64,000 bases of DNA from CAYYJR01 sp964472305 (lineage in GTDB: Bacteria; Armatimonadota; Hebobacteria; CAIYQO01), in NCBI GenBank assembly GCA_964472305.1, contig CAYYJR010000009.1, positions 62,001 through 126,000 on the forward strand, read 5' to 3'. The position numbers were made by a program, and so were the translations under genes. Shown here piece by piece: positions 34,451 to 44,123 of this stretch. Below the pieces are notes generated by a model. That model was not told the origin of the DNA and ran no database searches. It was given only the letters and a program-made list of their open reading frames with translations. Position 1 is the first letter of the stretch; every line of letters starts with the position of its first letter.

Positions 34451-36028
34451 TTACCCTACCCGCTCTACCAGATTGACCATCGCTTCCTCCATCTTCGCAA
34501 TGAAGAAATCGATCACGTCCGCGCCGGCGATAATCGGCAGCTTGGCCAGCACGGTCGGCGGGCAATCGGCCTTATAGGTTTGCACGCTGATATCGAATCC
34601 CATCTCGTTCAGCCGTGCCACAAAGGCCTTGGCGCGCGCCAGGTGCGGGAAGCGCACGCCCGCCAGGTGACGCCGTCCTTCGATGCCATCGATGGAATCC
34701 GCATGGCGTTCCCCGAAAGCGCGCAATTGTTCCTCGAAATAATCACCCAGCCGGCGGATGGCTTCGGCATTAATGCTTGCCCAGCGCATGGTCACCAGGT
34801 AGGCCAGCGATGCCAATTCTTCCTGTCCGTTCGTCACCAACGCGCCGAACTGCGGCAAGTTGTCGACTTGTGCACTAAACAGGATGCGCGAGGCCGGGTA
34901 CTCGCCACCAGGAAATCCTTTCCCGATAATGACGAAGGAGGGCTGCAGCCCGTATTCACGGAACTGGAAGTAACCGGGAGCCCACATGCAGGATTGAATC
35001 TCGTCGACCGCGGTTGGCACATCGTGCGCGGCGCACAGGGTGTAGGCGCGATCGAGGAAATCACGGTTCAACAGCCGCGCACCATAATTCATCATCACGA
35101 TCTCATGGAAGAATCCGGCAATTTTATACTTACCTTGCTCATACTGGCGGAAGGCCTGCTCCAGATCATCCACATTGTTCGGGCGGACGGCGCACACGCG
35201 CAAAATGTCCTGCTGCTCCAGCGCGTCGAGGAACGTCGGCCACATGCCGCGCAGCGCTTGCGTGAGCACTGTCGTGCCATGGTAATTCGCCTGCAGGCCG
35301 CCATCGTCGTTGCCGATGACCACTACCACCGGCGTGCGGTCCGCATACTGCGGCATGACGCCTTCCTGCGGGGCATAGAAACGGGCAAGCATCATCTTCA
35401 GTGCCGCTTCGGCAGCCAGACTGCCGGTCTCCAGGTTCAGCACGCGATTCACGCAATTCATGCTGTCAGCGCGCAACACCGCATCCAATCCCGCGCTGTC
35501 AACAGCGGACAAGCCATGCGCCCCGCGCAGCAGTTCGGCCTCCAGTAGACGAGTGACGTGCCCGCGCGTGTTGTTGTGGGTGGCATTTGGAATGCCGAGT
35601 TGCTTCGCGCGCTGAACGAGCTCATACCCGGGGAAAGCGTGTCCGAGGGGTGCATGATAGTGTTCGCTCTTTGAAATCAGGTAGAGCCGCCCATTCTCAC
35701 TCACACGATAGTAGCCATATCCGGTAAGCGGCGCCATGGCGGTGTGGGTGGCAGCCTGGAAATGCTGCGAGGTGACACCCGGCGCGGTTCGTCCGTCGAT
35801 CGAGGCGCACACCGGCTGTCCCACGCACGGCAGCATCGCGCTCAAGCGGTCCTGCATGGATTGCGGATAACACGCCACCGGCTCCGTCGCCAGTGCACGC
35901 AATCGCAACATGTCCTCACCCGATACCGCCGCACGCGCGGCGCACACTGCATCGACATACTCCACGCCAATGAGATCAGCGAGCGAAACGGTCACGTCGG
36001 TAAACGGCACAACGGAACTGGATACCAT
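34451..36028 (-). CDS. class III PLP-dependent aminotransferase-like protein
   Basis: 525 aa, longer than the usual 400-460. The PLP site is seen in 'TAVDEIQSCMWAPGYFQF' (Asp and Gln contacts of the DEVQ motif) and 'PSFVIIGKGFPGGEYPASR' (Schiff-base Lys). The cofactor region starts around 'VLNLETGSLAAEAALKMML'. The N-terminal 80 residues and the middle insertion ('RVCAVRPNNVDDLEQAFRQ') are unusual for simple ornithine or GABA aminotransferases. Substrate unknown. GAGG lies 5 nt before the ATG at 36028. Confidence 0.82.
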   Translation of the reverse strand: MVSSSVVPFTDVTVSLADLIGVEYVDAVCAARAAVSGEDMLRLRALATEPVACYPQSMQDRLSAMLPCVGQPVCASIDGRTAPGVTSQHFQAATHTAMAPLTGYGYYRVSENGRLYLISKSEHYHAPLGHAFPGYELVQRAKQLGIPNATHNNTRGHVTRLLEAELLRGAHGLSAVDSAGLDAVLRADSMNCVNRVLNLETGSLAAEAALKMMLARFYAPQEGVMPQYADRTPVVVVIGNDDGGLQANYHGTTVLTQALRGMWPTFLDALEQQDILRVCAVRPNNVDDLEQAFRQYEQGKYKIAGFFHEIVMMNYGARLLNRDFLDRAYTLCAAHDVPTAVDEIQSCMWAPGYFQFREYGLQPSFVIIGKGFPGGEYPASRILFSAQVDNLPQFGALVTNGQEELASLAYLVTMRWASINAEAIRRLGDYFEEQLRAFGERHADSIDGIEGRRHLAGVRFPHLARAKAFVARLNEMGFDISVQTYKADCPPTVLAKLPIIAGADVIDFFIAKMEEAMVNLVERVG

Positions 36029-36186
36029 AACACCTCATCCTTATCAATTTCTCTGCCAGTGACAGAACAGGTCATAACTATAAGGAGCGCACCGCTGCTT
36101 GTCAACCAGCCGAAACGGCAAGACGACACGCACCAATATCCTGGAACATGAAGCTGCGCCGAGTCGGGAATACGGGAAAGGACAGG

Positions 36187-36241
36187 CCTGACCGCCTGAT
36201 CCCTTCTCCACACCGTGGGTGAAGGCGATCAGGGGGTCAGG
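36187..36241 (-). terminator. long imperfect hairpin after the Ig-like lipoprotein gene
   Basis: About 20 nt (36187-36206) pair with 36221-36241 with two mismatches, and the stem begins 12 nt past the stop at 36254. No T-tract. Confidence 0.65.
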
Positions 36242-36253
36242 ATATTTCATTGG

Positions 36254-38485
36254 TCACAACGGCATCGGGTTCGACGGCAGAGGAACGAGCAGGAAATTCC
36301 GGATGGTATTGGCGGTAAACGTGGCGGTGAACGTCTCCGAGCGCAGGTTGTCTCCTGCCGCGTAGACCGCGTAACTGCCCGCCGGCAGCGACAACACATA
36401 ACTGCCGTCGGCATTGACGTCGGCAGTGTAGACCATGCTGGGCATGATGGTATCACCCATAATCACTCCCCCGCCACCGGCGTCCGGCAGGGCATATACG
36501 TGTGTTCCCGCCGGCGCTGGCACCAGGTGGTCGCCTTCACGCATTCCTACCTTGCCGCTGAGCATGATCGTCTTCAACTCCAGCTTATGCAATGTCACAT
36601 TCATGGTGACGCTGTGACCCGGCACCACGGTCACCGTTACCGTCTGCCGCTGAAACCCCTCCGCGCCGACGGCCAGCATCGTTACCTGATCGGGCACGCG
36701 CAGCAGGTACTTCCCGGTGGAGTCCGTGCGGGTGGAAAAAATCAACGGTTCCCAGGCATCCTGACGGGCGCCGGATTGCAGTGGTGTTATCCACACCGGC
36801 AGCACAGCGTTCACCAACGCACCGGGAATGGGCGTCCCGGTGGCATCCGCGGTCACCATTCCAGTGATCTCGCCCACATGAATCTCCGCCGGCGCCAGTT
36901 TGATGCTCAGGGTGACCGTCTCGTTAGCCGTGACGGTCACCGGCACCAATTGCGGCTCATACCCCTTCGCGCGCACGCCCAGTTGGGTGATGGTCGTCGG
37001 TACAGTAAGGGTGAAGGCGCCGTCGGCATCGGTAACCGCTTCCATTCCCAGCACGTCCGCAGCAAAGCCGGCAACACTGCTGTTGGGTTCGATCACGCCG
37101 CCGAACAGCGCAGACACCGCGGCGCCGGCGATAGGCGTATTATCGCGCGCGGACAGCACGATGCCCGTGATGGTGCCTTTCGACTCGGAAAGCGGTGTGA
37201 GCACTAGGTCGGCCGTCACCGTTGCACCCGGCTGCACGGTGACGGATACATCGTCCGGCAGGTAGCCCCGCGCTTCGGCGGCGACAGCCGTCACCGTTTC
37301 CGGCACCAGCAACTGGTAGACGCCGTGCGCGTCGGTGATGGCATACAGGCGAAACTCGCTGCCGTCCGGCTCGATCACTCCGCCCATCTCACGGTTCGTT
37401 ACCGTGGTCATCGGCTGCGGCATAAACACCGCGCGCACCACCGCGCCGGCGATGGGCGCGCCACTCGTCGCGTCCGACACCTTGCCGGTCACGATGCCCG
37501 CCGTCTGCTCGTGCAGCTTCAGCGTAAAATTCACCGACAGCGTGGAACCCGCGGTGATGGGCACCTGCTGCTTTGCGGCGTCCAGCCCCGGACGCACCGC
37601 CACCGCGAGGTAACTGCCGGCTGGCACGCCGTCGAGCGTATACGCGCCGTCTTCCCCGGTGAACGTATAGTACTCCGCCAGCAATCCCAGGCGCGCGCCA
37701 TCGGTCATGGCACTGATGCTGGTCGGAAGCGGATTCTCCGGATCGGGCGCCCACACCGGCAACAGGCGCACCAGTACGCCCGGCAACGGGCGCGACTCAC
37801 CGTTGTCCAGTGCCAATGACACCACGCCGGCCATGCTGCCGGTCTCCGTTGCGGGAAGGGCGGTCAGCCGCGCATCGCCGATAGTGGTGCTGCCGGCTTG
37901 CACCAGCAACGGCAGCGAAACCGGCAGATATCCGGCGGCACAGATGGTCACCAGATAGGAACCCGCCGGCAGACCATGCACCGAGTAGGTGCCGTCCGTA
38001 GCGGTCAGGGTCAGCCGCACCGGATGAGGCAGTTCGTCGGTGGCGTTCGTTTCCACCACTTCAGTCACCGTCACGCGCGCGCCGGCGACCGGTTTGCCAT
38101 CCGCGGTGACCATGCCGGTAATCCACCCCGCGTCTTCCAGCACCACGTCACCCACGCTGGTTTCCCGCCCGCGCGCGACTCGCACCACCAGCGCGAAGGC
38201 GCGGGCGTTATCGGCGGTCACGGCGAACAGCGTGTGCAAACCCGGCGGTACGCGCTCAAGAACGAAGTGGCCGGCGCTGTCGGGATGGACGAGGAGATTG
38301 GTGCCGTCCAGGCTAACCGTCATCTCGTCCGTAGCGCGCGTCAATCCGGCGGCGCGCGTTTGTTGTGAGACCACACCGGAAATGCGGCCCGAATCGCTTG
38401 TCGAGCCGCCTCCGCCGCACCCGGCAAGCAACGCCCACACCAGCGACACGGTGAATACGTAACACAGCATGCGAAGGTAATGCAT
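36254..38485 (-). CDS. lipoprotein with tandem carboxypeptidase-regulatory-like (Ig-like) domains
   Basis: 743 aa. A lipobox, 'LVWALLAGC', leads to an acylated Cys near residue 23, followed by Gly/Ser. The rest is about seven repeats of a beta-sandwich of the carboxypeptidase-regulatory type. Each opens like 'GMVTADGKPVAGARVTVTE', 'GKVSDATSGAPIAGAVVRA' or 'GIVLSARDNTPIAGAAVSA' and closes like 'GTYSVHGLPAGSYLVTICA'. Likely a surface-anchored stalk or adhesin-like protein. An extended -10 (TGCTATAAT) lies about 45 nt upstream. Confidence 0.88.
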   Translation of the reverse strand: MHYLRMLCYVFTVSLVWALLAGCGGGGSTSDSGRISGVVSQQTRAAGLTRATDEMTVSLDGTNLLVHPDSAGHFVLERVPPGLHTLFAVTADNARAFALVVRVARGRETSVGDVVLEDAGWITGMVTADGKPVAGARVTVTEVVETNATDELPHPVRLTLTATDGTYSVHGLPAGSYLVTICAAGYLPVSLPLLVQAGSTTIGDARLTALPATETGSMAGVVSLALDNGESRPLPGVLVRLLPVWAPDPENPLPTSISAMTDGARLGLLAEYYTFTGEDGAYTLDGVPAGSYLAVAVRPGLDAAKQQVPITAGSTLSVNFTLKLHEQTAGIVTGKVSDATSGAPIAGAVVRAVFMPQPMTTVTNREMGGVIEPDGSEFRLYAITDAHGVYQLLVPETVTAVAAEARGYLPDDVSVTVQPGATVTADLVLTPLSESKGTITGIVLSARDNTPIAGAAVSALFGGVIEPNSSVAGFAADVLGMEAVTDADGAFTLTVPTTITQLGVRAKGYEPQLVPVTVTANETVTLSIKLAPAEIHVGEITGMVTADATGTPIPGALVNAVLPVWITPLQSGARQDAWEPLIFSTRTDSTGKYLLRVPDQVTMLAVGAEGFQRQTVTVTVVPGHSVTMNVTLHKLELKTIMLSGKVGMREGDHLVPAPAGTHVYALPDAGGGGVIMGDTIMPSMVYTADVNADGSYVLSLPAGSYAVYAAGDNLRSETFTATFTANTIRNFLLVPLPSNPMPL

Positions 38486-38525
38486 GGCAATCCCTCCCCG
38501 GACAAAGCGAATTGCAGTTACTCAA

Positions 38526-38534
38526 ATTATAGCA
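38526..38534 (-). promoter_or_regulatory. extended -10 of the Ig-like lipoprotein gene
   Basis: TGCTATAAT on the minus strand, 41 nt before the start codon: a consensus -10 with the TGn extension. No -35 found. Confidence 0.55.
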
Positions 38535-38691
38535 TGGATTACTGATAATACGCTCACTACGCAGAGAAGTTGCAACAGTCATTCATCCTGAATTACCCCG
38601 CCCTGATTTACTGGTCGTCCGCGAGACGATCCACAGAAATCCGGGAAATGCCGGCACAATCAATTGCTTCCCCGCGAGAGGAGTCCTGTCG

Positions 38692-39161
38692 ATGTTATTC
38701 GATCCGAATTATCGTCACTGGCCCTGCTGATCAGCGGCATCGGCACGATGTTTGTTTATGGAAAACGGCAGGGTAGCCTGTTGTACATGCTGGTCGGCGG
38801 CATCTTCGTCATCTATCCGTATTTTGTCCCCAGCCTGCTGCTGATGATAATGATCGCGGTCATCCTCGGCGCCGCCCTGTATTTTGACATTCGCCTGGAG
38901 TGGCAACCCTTCCACAAGACTGACGACTCCGCTCATGACAGTCACCCGCATGTCTATGGAAGAACGAACAAGGCGACCAGCGGTTCCACGCATTTCACGT
39001 CGGCGCGTCACCCGATGACGGCGGAGAATGCAAATACGCGATCAAATAATCGGCGCACGGCTGCGGGGGTTACCAGTTGCTTGACGATCATCTCCGACGC
39101 GGCGCCGAGCAGTCGTTCGCGAAGCATATCGGGGGTGAGCAGTTCCCCTTCGGCCAGATAG
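38692..39161 (+). pseudogene. frameshifted small membrane protein
   Basis: The well-placed start (AGGAGT 8 nt before ATG 38692) opens a frame that stops after 12 codons ('MLFDPNYRHWPC'). In the frame that enters from upstream, the sequence continues as a clear small membrane protein: 'LLISGIGTMFVYGKRQGSL', 'FVIYPYFVPSLLLMIMIAV', 'LGAALYFDIRLEW'. A one-base shift near 38720 would join the two. The YGK...PYF pattern recalls a family of two-helix membrane proteins of about 65 aa. The shifted frame runs on to 39161, over the end of the ATPase gene, so the natural end is also lost. Confidence 0.5.
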
Positions 39162-42100
39162 CCGTGCGCCTGACAATAATCACCGAAGCTTTGTATGCTG
39201 CTGGCGCGGAATCCTTTGACGTGCTTTTGCTCCAGCGCCGCGATCAATCGGCGTGCATCCCAGTCGAGTTGCTCGGCCAGCGCGGGAATGTCCTGGCGGA
39301 AGGTTTCCGTACTCAATATGCCGGACTCCTGGATCGCCTGGAAATGCAGCGGTTTGCCGCGCCCTTGCCACCAGAGTTCTTCCAAGGTCATGAGCAAATC
39401 CGTCAACGCGCGCGCCGTATTGGCCGCCGCCGTGCCGAGGAGATGATCCACCACCGTGGCTAACCGAGGATTACCAAGCTCCCCGCAGGTGGACAGGCCA
39501 GCCGTCAGCAAGGCGTGAAGGCGCTCATTATCTTCCACGACGTACCAGGCATGAGCGCTGCCCGCATGCTCGGTGAGGAAGTCCATGCGTGCGACTCCCA
39601 GGGCGTGCCCATACGCTTCGTGGCTCATGCCGTCGGGCTCCGGGATGGCGGATGATGGCGCCGGGAGATCGCCAATGATCCGGGTTGGGGGCGTATCGTC
39701 CAGCGAAACCACCCGCAGCGCCACGCCGTCCCGTGCTGCCTCCTGCTGCCATGTTGCCAATTCCGCCGGTTTGCTGGTGAAGTAAAACACCTGCCGGCCG
39801 GTTCGGCAAATCTGTAGCGCGGACGTGATGATCGCCCGCTCACGCCGGTCATCACTGCCGGCCAGCGTTTCGTCCATTAACAGCGGCAACTTCACACGCA
39901 GTTCTTGCTCATGTTTTTCCACGAACGCCATGCGCACTGCCATCAGCAACTGCACGCGGGTGGCACTGGAGAGCTGATCGAGCACGCGCTCGACGCCATC
40001 ATCGCGATCATACGCCCGAAAGTCCCGGGTGGCTTGCTGGAGTCGCAAATCGTAGCGACCATTGGTAAATTCCGCGAAGAGTTGCCGTGCCCGCTGAAAC
40101 ACCTCCGGCAGGCTGGCTTCCAGCACTTCGGCGTCTAATTCCATGGCCAGATAATGCCCCACGGCAGCATGCAGGGTGTCTTCCAGGCGCTGGCGCAGCT
40201 TCCCGGTCAGTTGATCCAGCACCGCCTGTGCCTGTTCACCCGCCGCCTGTTCCTTGGCGGTATGAATTTGCCGTTCATAATCACCGATCGTATTGCTGAT
40301 CTCCGCGACCCGCTCCGCCTGCTCTTTGTCTTCCGCAACCTGTTGACGCAGGAAGTATTCGCCGGAGGCAAGCAGTTCCGCCCAGTCGGAATATTGCGCG
40401 CCTTTGCCTTCGAGTTCATGACAGACGGCGGTCGCGCCCTTCAAGGCCTCGCGTGCGCGCCAATAATCGGCAAGCTGTGCGAGCAGCAGGATCAATCGGC
40501 GGCGCGCGTCCGCGGGGTCGGCATCCAGCGCCAGGCGAGCAAGCATCGCCCGGCGCTTCTCGATAAGGGCATCTCGCCGGTCGGCATTCTCCTGCCGGCG
40601 CTGCAGGGCATTCCGCGCGTCATTCTCCGCGCGCAGCCAGGCATTTTTTCGTCCATCCAGCAGATGCAATTGATTCCGCAGTTCTCGGCTATCGGTCGCG
40701 AGGGGATATCCGAAAGGCGCCAGCGCCGTCGCCGCCCGATCAAGCTGCTGTTGTCGATTATTCGTCAATCCGGCGAGTTCATTCTCCGCGCTCCGCGCTT
40801 GCGCGTTCTTCTGTTGCCAGACGATCAACTGGTTGACGAAAAACAGTAACGCGCTGTCGTTCTCCGCCACCCGCGTTGCTTCAATACCGAGCAGGCCGGC
40901 AAGGCGGACGCGTTCCTCGTCCAACTCCTGTAATTTTGCGTCCAGCGCCGTCAGGTGCGGCGCCAATTCACGTTGTTTACTCCGGGCATGCTCTGCCAGC
41001 GTGACGGCGGCAAGGCGCGCGTGCAACTCCAATATGCATCGTTCGACTTCAGGTACGGTCCAGCCGGTGCATCCCGGCACCTCGAAAGCCGCGAAACGCT
41101 GCTGCACCTCCACGCGCGTCAGTTCTGGCGTGCCGCGGCGCCGCGCCAGCAGGAAGCAGACGAGGGCGATCAGACTGAAGATGATCGTTAGCCAGCCAAA
41201 GACAGAGTGATACACTGCCGCGGCCAGCAAACCCGTCAGTGCCGACAATACGAGCGACATGATACCGGCGATGGACAACCAGCCCGGCGCTTCCGCTGCC
41301 GGCGAGGCAACGACCAGCCATTGCTGCAGGCATTTCACGGCCTCACGCAGCGTTTCCGGATGCTTGGTTTCCGTCGGAGGGGTGATGCTCTCCAGCCAGG
41401 TGCGCTGTGCCTCCAGCGCCTGGTGTTGCGCGTGCAATCCCGCTGCCTGTTGCGCAAACTGTCCAAGCACGTCAACCACTTCGGGATCCAGCGGGTTCAG
41501 ACACTTCGCGACTTCCTGCCCACCCAAGTTGCGGTAGGCGCTTTCCGCTTCGCTCTCCGCCCGCCGCTGTTCACTCTGTATCGTGTCGATTTTTTGCTCG
41601 ATGACGCCGATCGTCTCACATTGCGCCTTGACAGCCGCGACGGTGATTTCGAGTTGCGGGATATCCGCCAATCCTGTTTGCCGGAGGTGTTCCAGGGCGG
41701 CCACGTGCTCATGCTCCGCCATATCCTGCTGCTCGTTAGCGAGTTGGATTTCGCGGGTATATTCTTCAAGCTCGGTTTGCTCCTGCCCGGTTAATAACTC
41801 CAGCACCGGCGGAAAGTGCGCCAACTCATCCGCCAGCCGCTGTTCCTCCGCGTGCTTCTCGAGATAATCCAGCGCGAGCTGCAGCCGAACCAGCCGTTGC
41901 TGCGCCTGTTTGGCTTCCGCCAACGCGCGCACGTACCCGCCCAATTCTTCCTCGATGCGCTGAATCGTTATCTCGGCGTTTTTCGCTTCCCGATACGCGC
42001 GCTGGGCATTAACCAGTTCGCGCGGCGTCGAACCTCTTTTAAACGGGGCATAGTCCAACTGTTCGATTATTTTCACCAGATCCAGCCCGCCGCGCGCTTC

Positions 42101-42472
42101 GGTCAGCATGTGGTCAGCGAATTTCGTGTCCCCGTCAGTGGCCGTGAGCAGTTCGTGTTGCGCCAGCATGTAACGAAACCGGCAGGTGGCATCTCCCAGA
42201 TACGGCAAGGCCGGATCGCCTTCAAGCATACCGCCGCGCAGCACATACGGTGCAAGCCGGCCATCTATGCTCAACTCGACGGTCAGGAAGATGCCCGTAT
42301 CGGATTGCGGCCATAAGAGCGTCTGGATGGCGCGCGCGGTGGTTGTTTTCCCGGAAGCATTGGCGCCAAAAATGATGTTCACCCCATCGCAAAACGTCAT
42401 CGACGGCAACCCACCGGGAAAACCGGCGGTATATTTAAGATGCAGGTTGCGCACGGTCAGCGTATTACTCAT
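39008..42472 (-). CDS. yhaN: YhaN-type SMC/Rad50-like AAA ATPase with C-terminal extension
   Basis: 1154 aa from ATG 42472, which overlaps the nuclease stop (ATGA). Walker A 'NIIFGANASGKTTTA' at residues 36-43 follows the usual 'TVRNLHLKYTAG' strand. Two long coiled-coil stretches flank a pair of membrane helices ('GIMSLVLSALTGLLAAAVY' and 'WLTIIFSLIALVCFLLA'), typical of YhaN and unlike SbcC. Walker B is 'LPLLMDETLAGSDDR' near residue 900. About 220 further residues, helical and unrecognised, follow ('EAYGHALGVARMDFL', 'FRASSIQSFGDYCQAHGYL'). With YhaO it should form a membrane-linked Mre11-Rad50-like DNA end-processing complex. Confidence 0.87.
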   Translation of the reverse strand: MSNTLTVRNLHLKYTAGFPGGLPSMTFCDGVNIIFGANASGKTTTARAIQTLLWPQSDTGIFLTVELSIDGRLAPYVLRGGMLEGDPALPYLGDATCRFRYMLAQHELLTATDGDTKFADHMLTEARGGLDLVKIIEQLDYAPFKRGSTPRELVNAQRAYREAKNAEITIQRIEEELGGYVRALAEAKQAQQRLVRLQLALDYLEKHAEEQRLADELAHFPPVLELLTGQEQTELEEYTREIQLANEQQDMAEHEHVAALEHLRQTGLADIPQLEITVAAVKAQCETIGVIEQKIDTIQSEQRRAESEAESAYRNLGGQEVAKCLNPLDPEVVDVLGQFAQQAAGLHAQHQALEAQRTWLESITPPTETKHPETLREAVKCLQQWLVVASPAAEAPGWLSIAGIMSLVLSALTGLLAAAVYHSVFGWLTIIFSLIALVCFLLARRRGTPELTRVEVQQRFAAFEVPGCTGWTVPEVERCILELHARLAAVTLAEHARSKQRELAPHLTALDAKLQELDEERVRLAGLLGIEATRVAENDSALLFFVNQLIVWQQKNAQARSAENELAGLTNNRQQQLDRAATALAPFGYPLATDSRELRNQLHLLDGRKNAWLRAENDARNALQRRQENADRRDALIEKRRAMLARLALDADPADARRRLILLLAQLADYWRAREALKGATAVCHELEGKGAQYSDWAELLASGEYFLRQQVAEDKEQAERVAEISNTIGDYERQIHTAKEQAAGEQAQAVLDQLTGKLRQRLEDTLHAAVGHYLAMELDAEVLEASLPEVFQRARQLFAEFTNGRYDLRLQQATRDFRAYDRDDGVERVLDQLSSATRVQLLMAVRMAFVEKHEQELRVKLPLLMDETLAGSDDRRERAIITSALQICRTGRQVFYFTSKPAELATWQQEAARDGVALRVVSLDDTPPTRIIGDLPAPSSAIPEPDGMSHEAYGHALGVARMDFLTEHAGSAHAWYVVEDNERLHALLTAGLSTCGELGNPRLATVVDHLLGTAAANTARALTDLLMTLEELWWQGRGKPLHFQAIQESGILSTETFRQDIPALAEQLDWDARRLIAALEQKHVKGFRASSIQSFGDYCQAHGYLAEGELLTPDMLRERLLGAASEMIVKQLVTPAAVRRLFDRVFAFSAVIG

Positions 42473-43758
42473 GACGGTGCCCCCTGCTGCCGCAACAGCG
42501 CGTCGAGCAGTCGCCCGCACTCCGCCTTCAACAACGCCTCAGGTGACGGCAATCCGTCGCGTGGGATGGGCTCGGGGAAGTTCGCGGCGTCCAGTATCCG
42601 CTGCACGATATCATGGGCGCCGAACAGGTAAGGCGCGACTTCGCCATCCGTACTCCCTTGTTCGAGCAGATAGAGGATAGTCGCGAGCTTGCCGATAGCA
42701 TCATTCTGCTGGCGCAATTCATGCAGGTCATGCGCTGGAGCGATCCCGGTAAGATCGATCCGTTCGAGATAAATATCGTATGCCTCCAGCAGCGGTTGGT
42801 CGCGCAGGATACGCTGCCGGTCCGTGCAGAGACGTTCCACTTGATTGGTGCGACCGGTGAGCGCCACGCGACAGGCCAGTCGCGGAGCAGCGCCTTCGCG
42901 ACGAATAGCCCGCAACTGCTCATCCACTGCCGGCTTTAGCCTGCCCATCAACTCATCGTCATCGGCCATACCGGTTACGTCCACGGAAAGGGTGCAATAG
43001 GCCACCGAGGAGAGCGGAAGCTGCTCGACTCCGGTGATACGTCCATCAACAATCTCCATGAGCCAGGGGCCATGACTGCCCGGTTCCCCCGGGTCAAGCG
43101 CCTGTGGGGAGCCGGGATTCAGTATGAGCGGAGTGCCGTCGAGTAATTCAGGAGCATGGATGTGACCGAGCAGCCACGCGTCCACATGACGCGTCCGGCG
43201 CAGCGCCTCGATTGAGACAGCGGCATAATCGCCCGCGGAAGTGCGGTAATCCGTATGCGCCAGCGCAATGACCGGAACGCCGGGGCGGGGGTGCGCAGCC
43301 AATTCCTCAACCGGCAGCTTCGCCACCCGTCGTCCCGCCGGATACGACCAACCGAGCAGCGATACCCGCGCGGGACCCTCCGCCGGCCAATCCACTTGTT
43401 CCCAACTCCCGTCACGACCCAGCAGACGTACCCTGTTGCTGTCGAGTAACGCCGTCAGCCGGGGCAAGGTGTGGGCATCATGATTGCCGGCCACCAGATA
43501 TACGGCGATACCGTGCTCCGCGAGACGCGCGACGCCCGCCTCAAACGGGCCCATCGCTTCGTACTGATTGCTGCCGTCATCGGCGATGTCCCCGCTTAAG
43601 AGCAGCAGGTCCGCTTCGCGCGCGATTGCGCAATCCACAATGCGCATCCAGGTGTTTCGCACCGTAAAGCTGCCGCCATTATCCCCCTCCGGCCTGCACT
43701 TGCTGGAGACACGCCCAATATGTAAATCACCGGTGCATAGAATCGTGATCTGGTGCAT
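42469..43758 (-). CDS. yhaO: YhaO-type metallophosphoesterase (SbcD/Mre11-like nuclease)
   Basis: 429 aa from ATG 43758 with GAGGAGG about 5 nt upstream. All five metallophosphatase motifs can be read: 'CTGDLHIGR', 'LLLLSGDIADDG', 'VYLVAGNHDAHT', 'VIALAHTDYRTS' and 'WLLGHIHAPEL'. The C-terminal 170 residues are helical capping domain. It cuts DNA ends with two metal ions in complex with the ATPase encoded by the overlapping next gene. Confidence 0.92.
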   Translation of the reverse strand: MHQITILCTGDLHIGRVSSKCRPEGDNGGSFTVRNTWMRIVDCAIAREADLLLLSGDIADDGSNQYEAMGPFEAGVARLAEHGIAVYLVAGNHDAHTLPRLTALLDSNRVRLLGRDGSWEQVDWPAEGPARVSLLGWSYPAGRRVAKLPVEELAAHPRPGVPVIALAHTDYRTSAGDYAAVSIEALRRTRHVDAWLLGHIHAPELLDGTPLILNPGSPQALDPGEPGSHGPWLMEIVDGRITGVEQLPLSSVAYCTLSVDVTGMADDDELMGRLKPAVDEQLRAIRREGAAPRLACRVALTGRTNQVERLCTDRQRILRDQPLLEAYDIYLERIDLTGIAPAHDLHELRQQNDAIGKLATILYLLEQGSTDGEVAPYLFGAHDIVQRILDAANFPEPIPRDGLPSPEALLKAECGRLLDALLRQQGAPS

Positions 43759-44123
43759 CACACCCTCCTCTCGACTACCGGGAAACGATTGGCATATTGC
43801 GCAACGGGTGGATGCGCATCAGCAAACCAATGCATATCGGGGATATCCTTCCAGCAATAACTCACATGCCGATCCTGTTGCTCTTGTTCCGCTCCGCAAG
43901 CAAAAACTCCTGCGAAAACAGCATCCGCGGAAGACGAATTTGAGGGGAGATCGGCTTCATGCATCGATGTCTGCGCGTACTCACTCGGCACCAATGGCAC
44001 ACGACCATATGAGCACGAGCACGAGCATAGGCATGATAGTGGAAGCGAGAAGGGTGGAGATGGTACGTTTAGCGTGCCGGAGACGTGCTACGATAACGGA
44101 AGCAATACATGGCGAGGTGGAAG
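43759..44123. other. intergenic, divergent promoter region
   Basis: 365 bp between the divergent yhaO and Gfo/Idh/MocA genes. I see no supported gene, no strong hairpin and no clear -35/-10 pair. TACGAT near 44091 is a possible -10 for the rightward gene. Confidence 0.5.

Noticed and set aside
34580..35548. 322-aa open frame on the plus strand
   Set aside because: Antisense to the class III aminotransferase; shadow composition.
43758..44000. 80-aa open frame on the minus strand just before yhaO
   Set aside because: It ends right at the yhaO start, which suggests coupling, but it has no ribosome binding site, mixed low-information composition and no family likeness.
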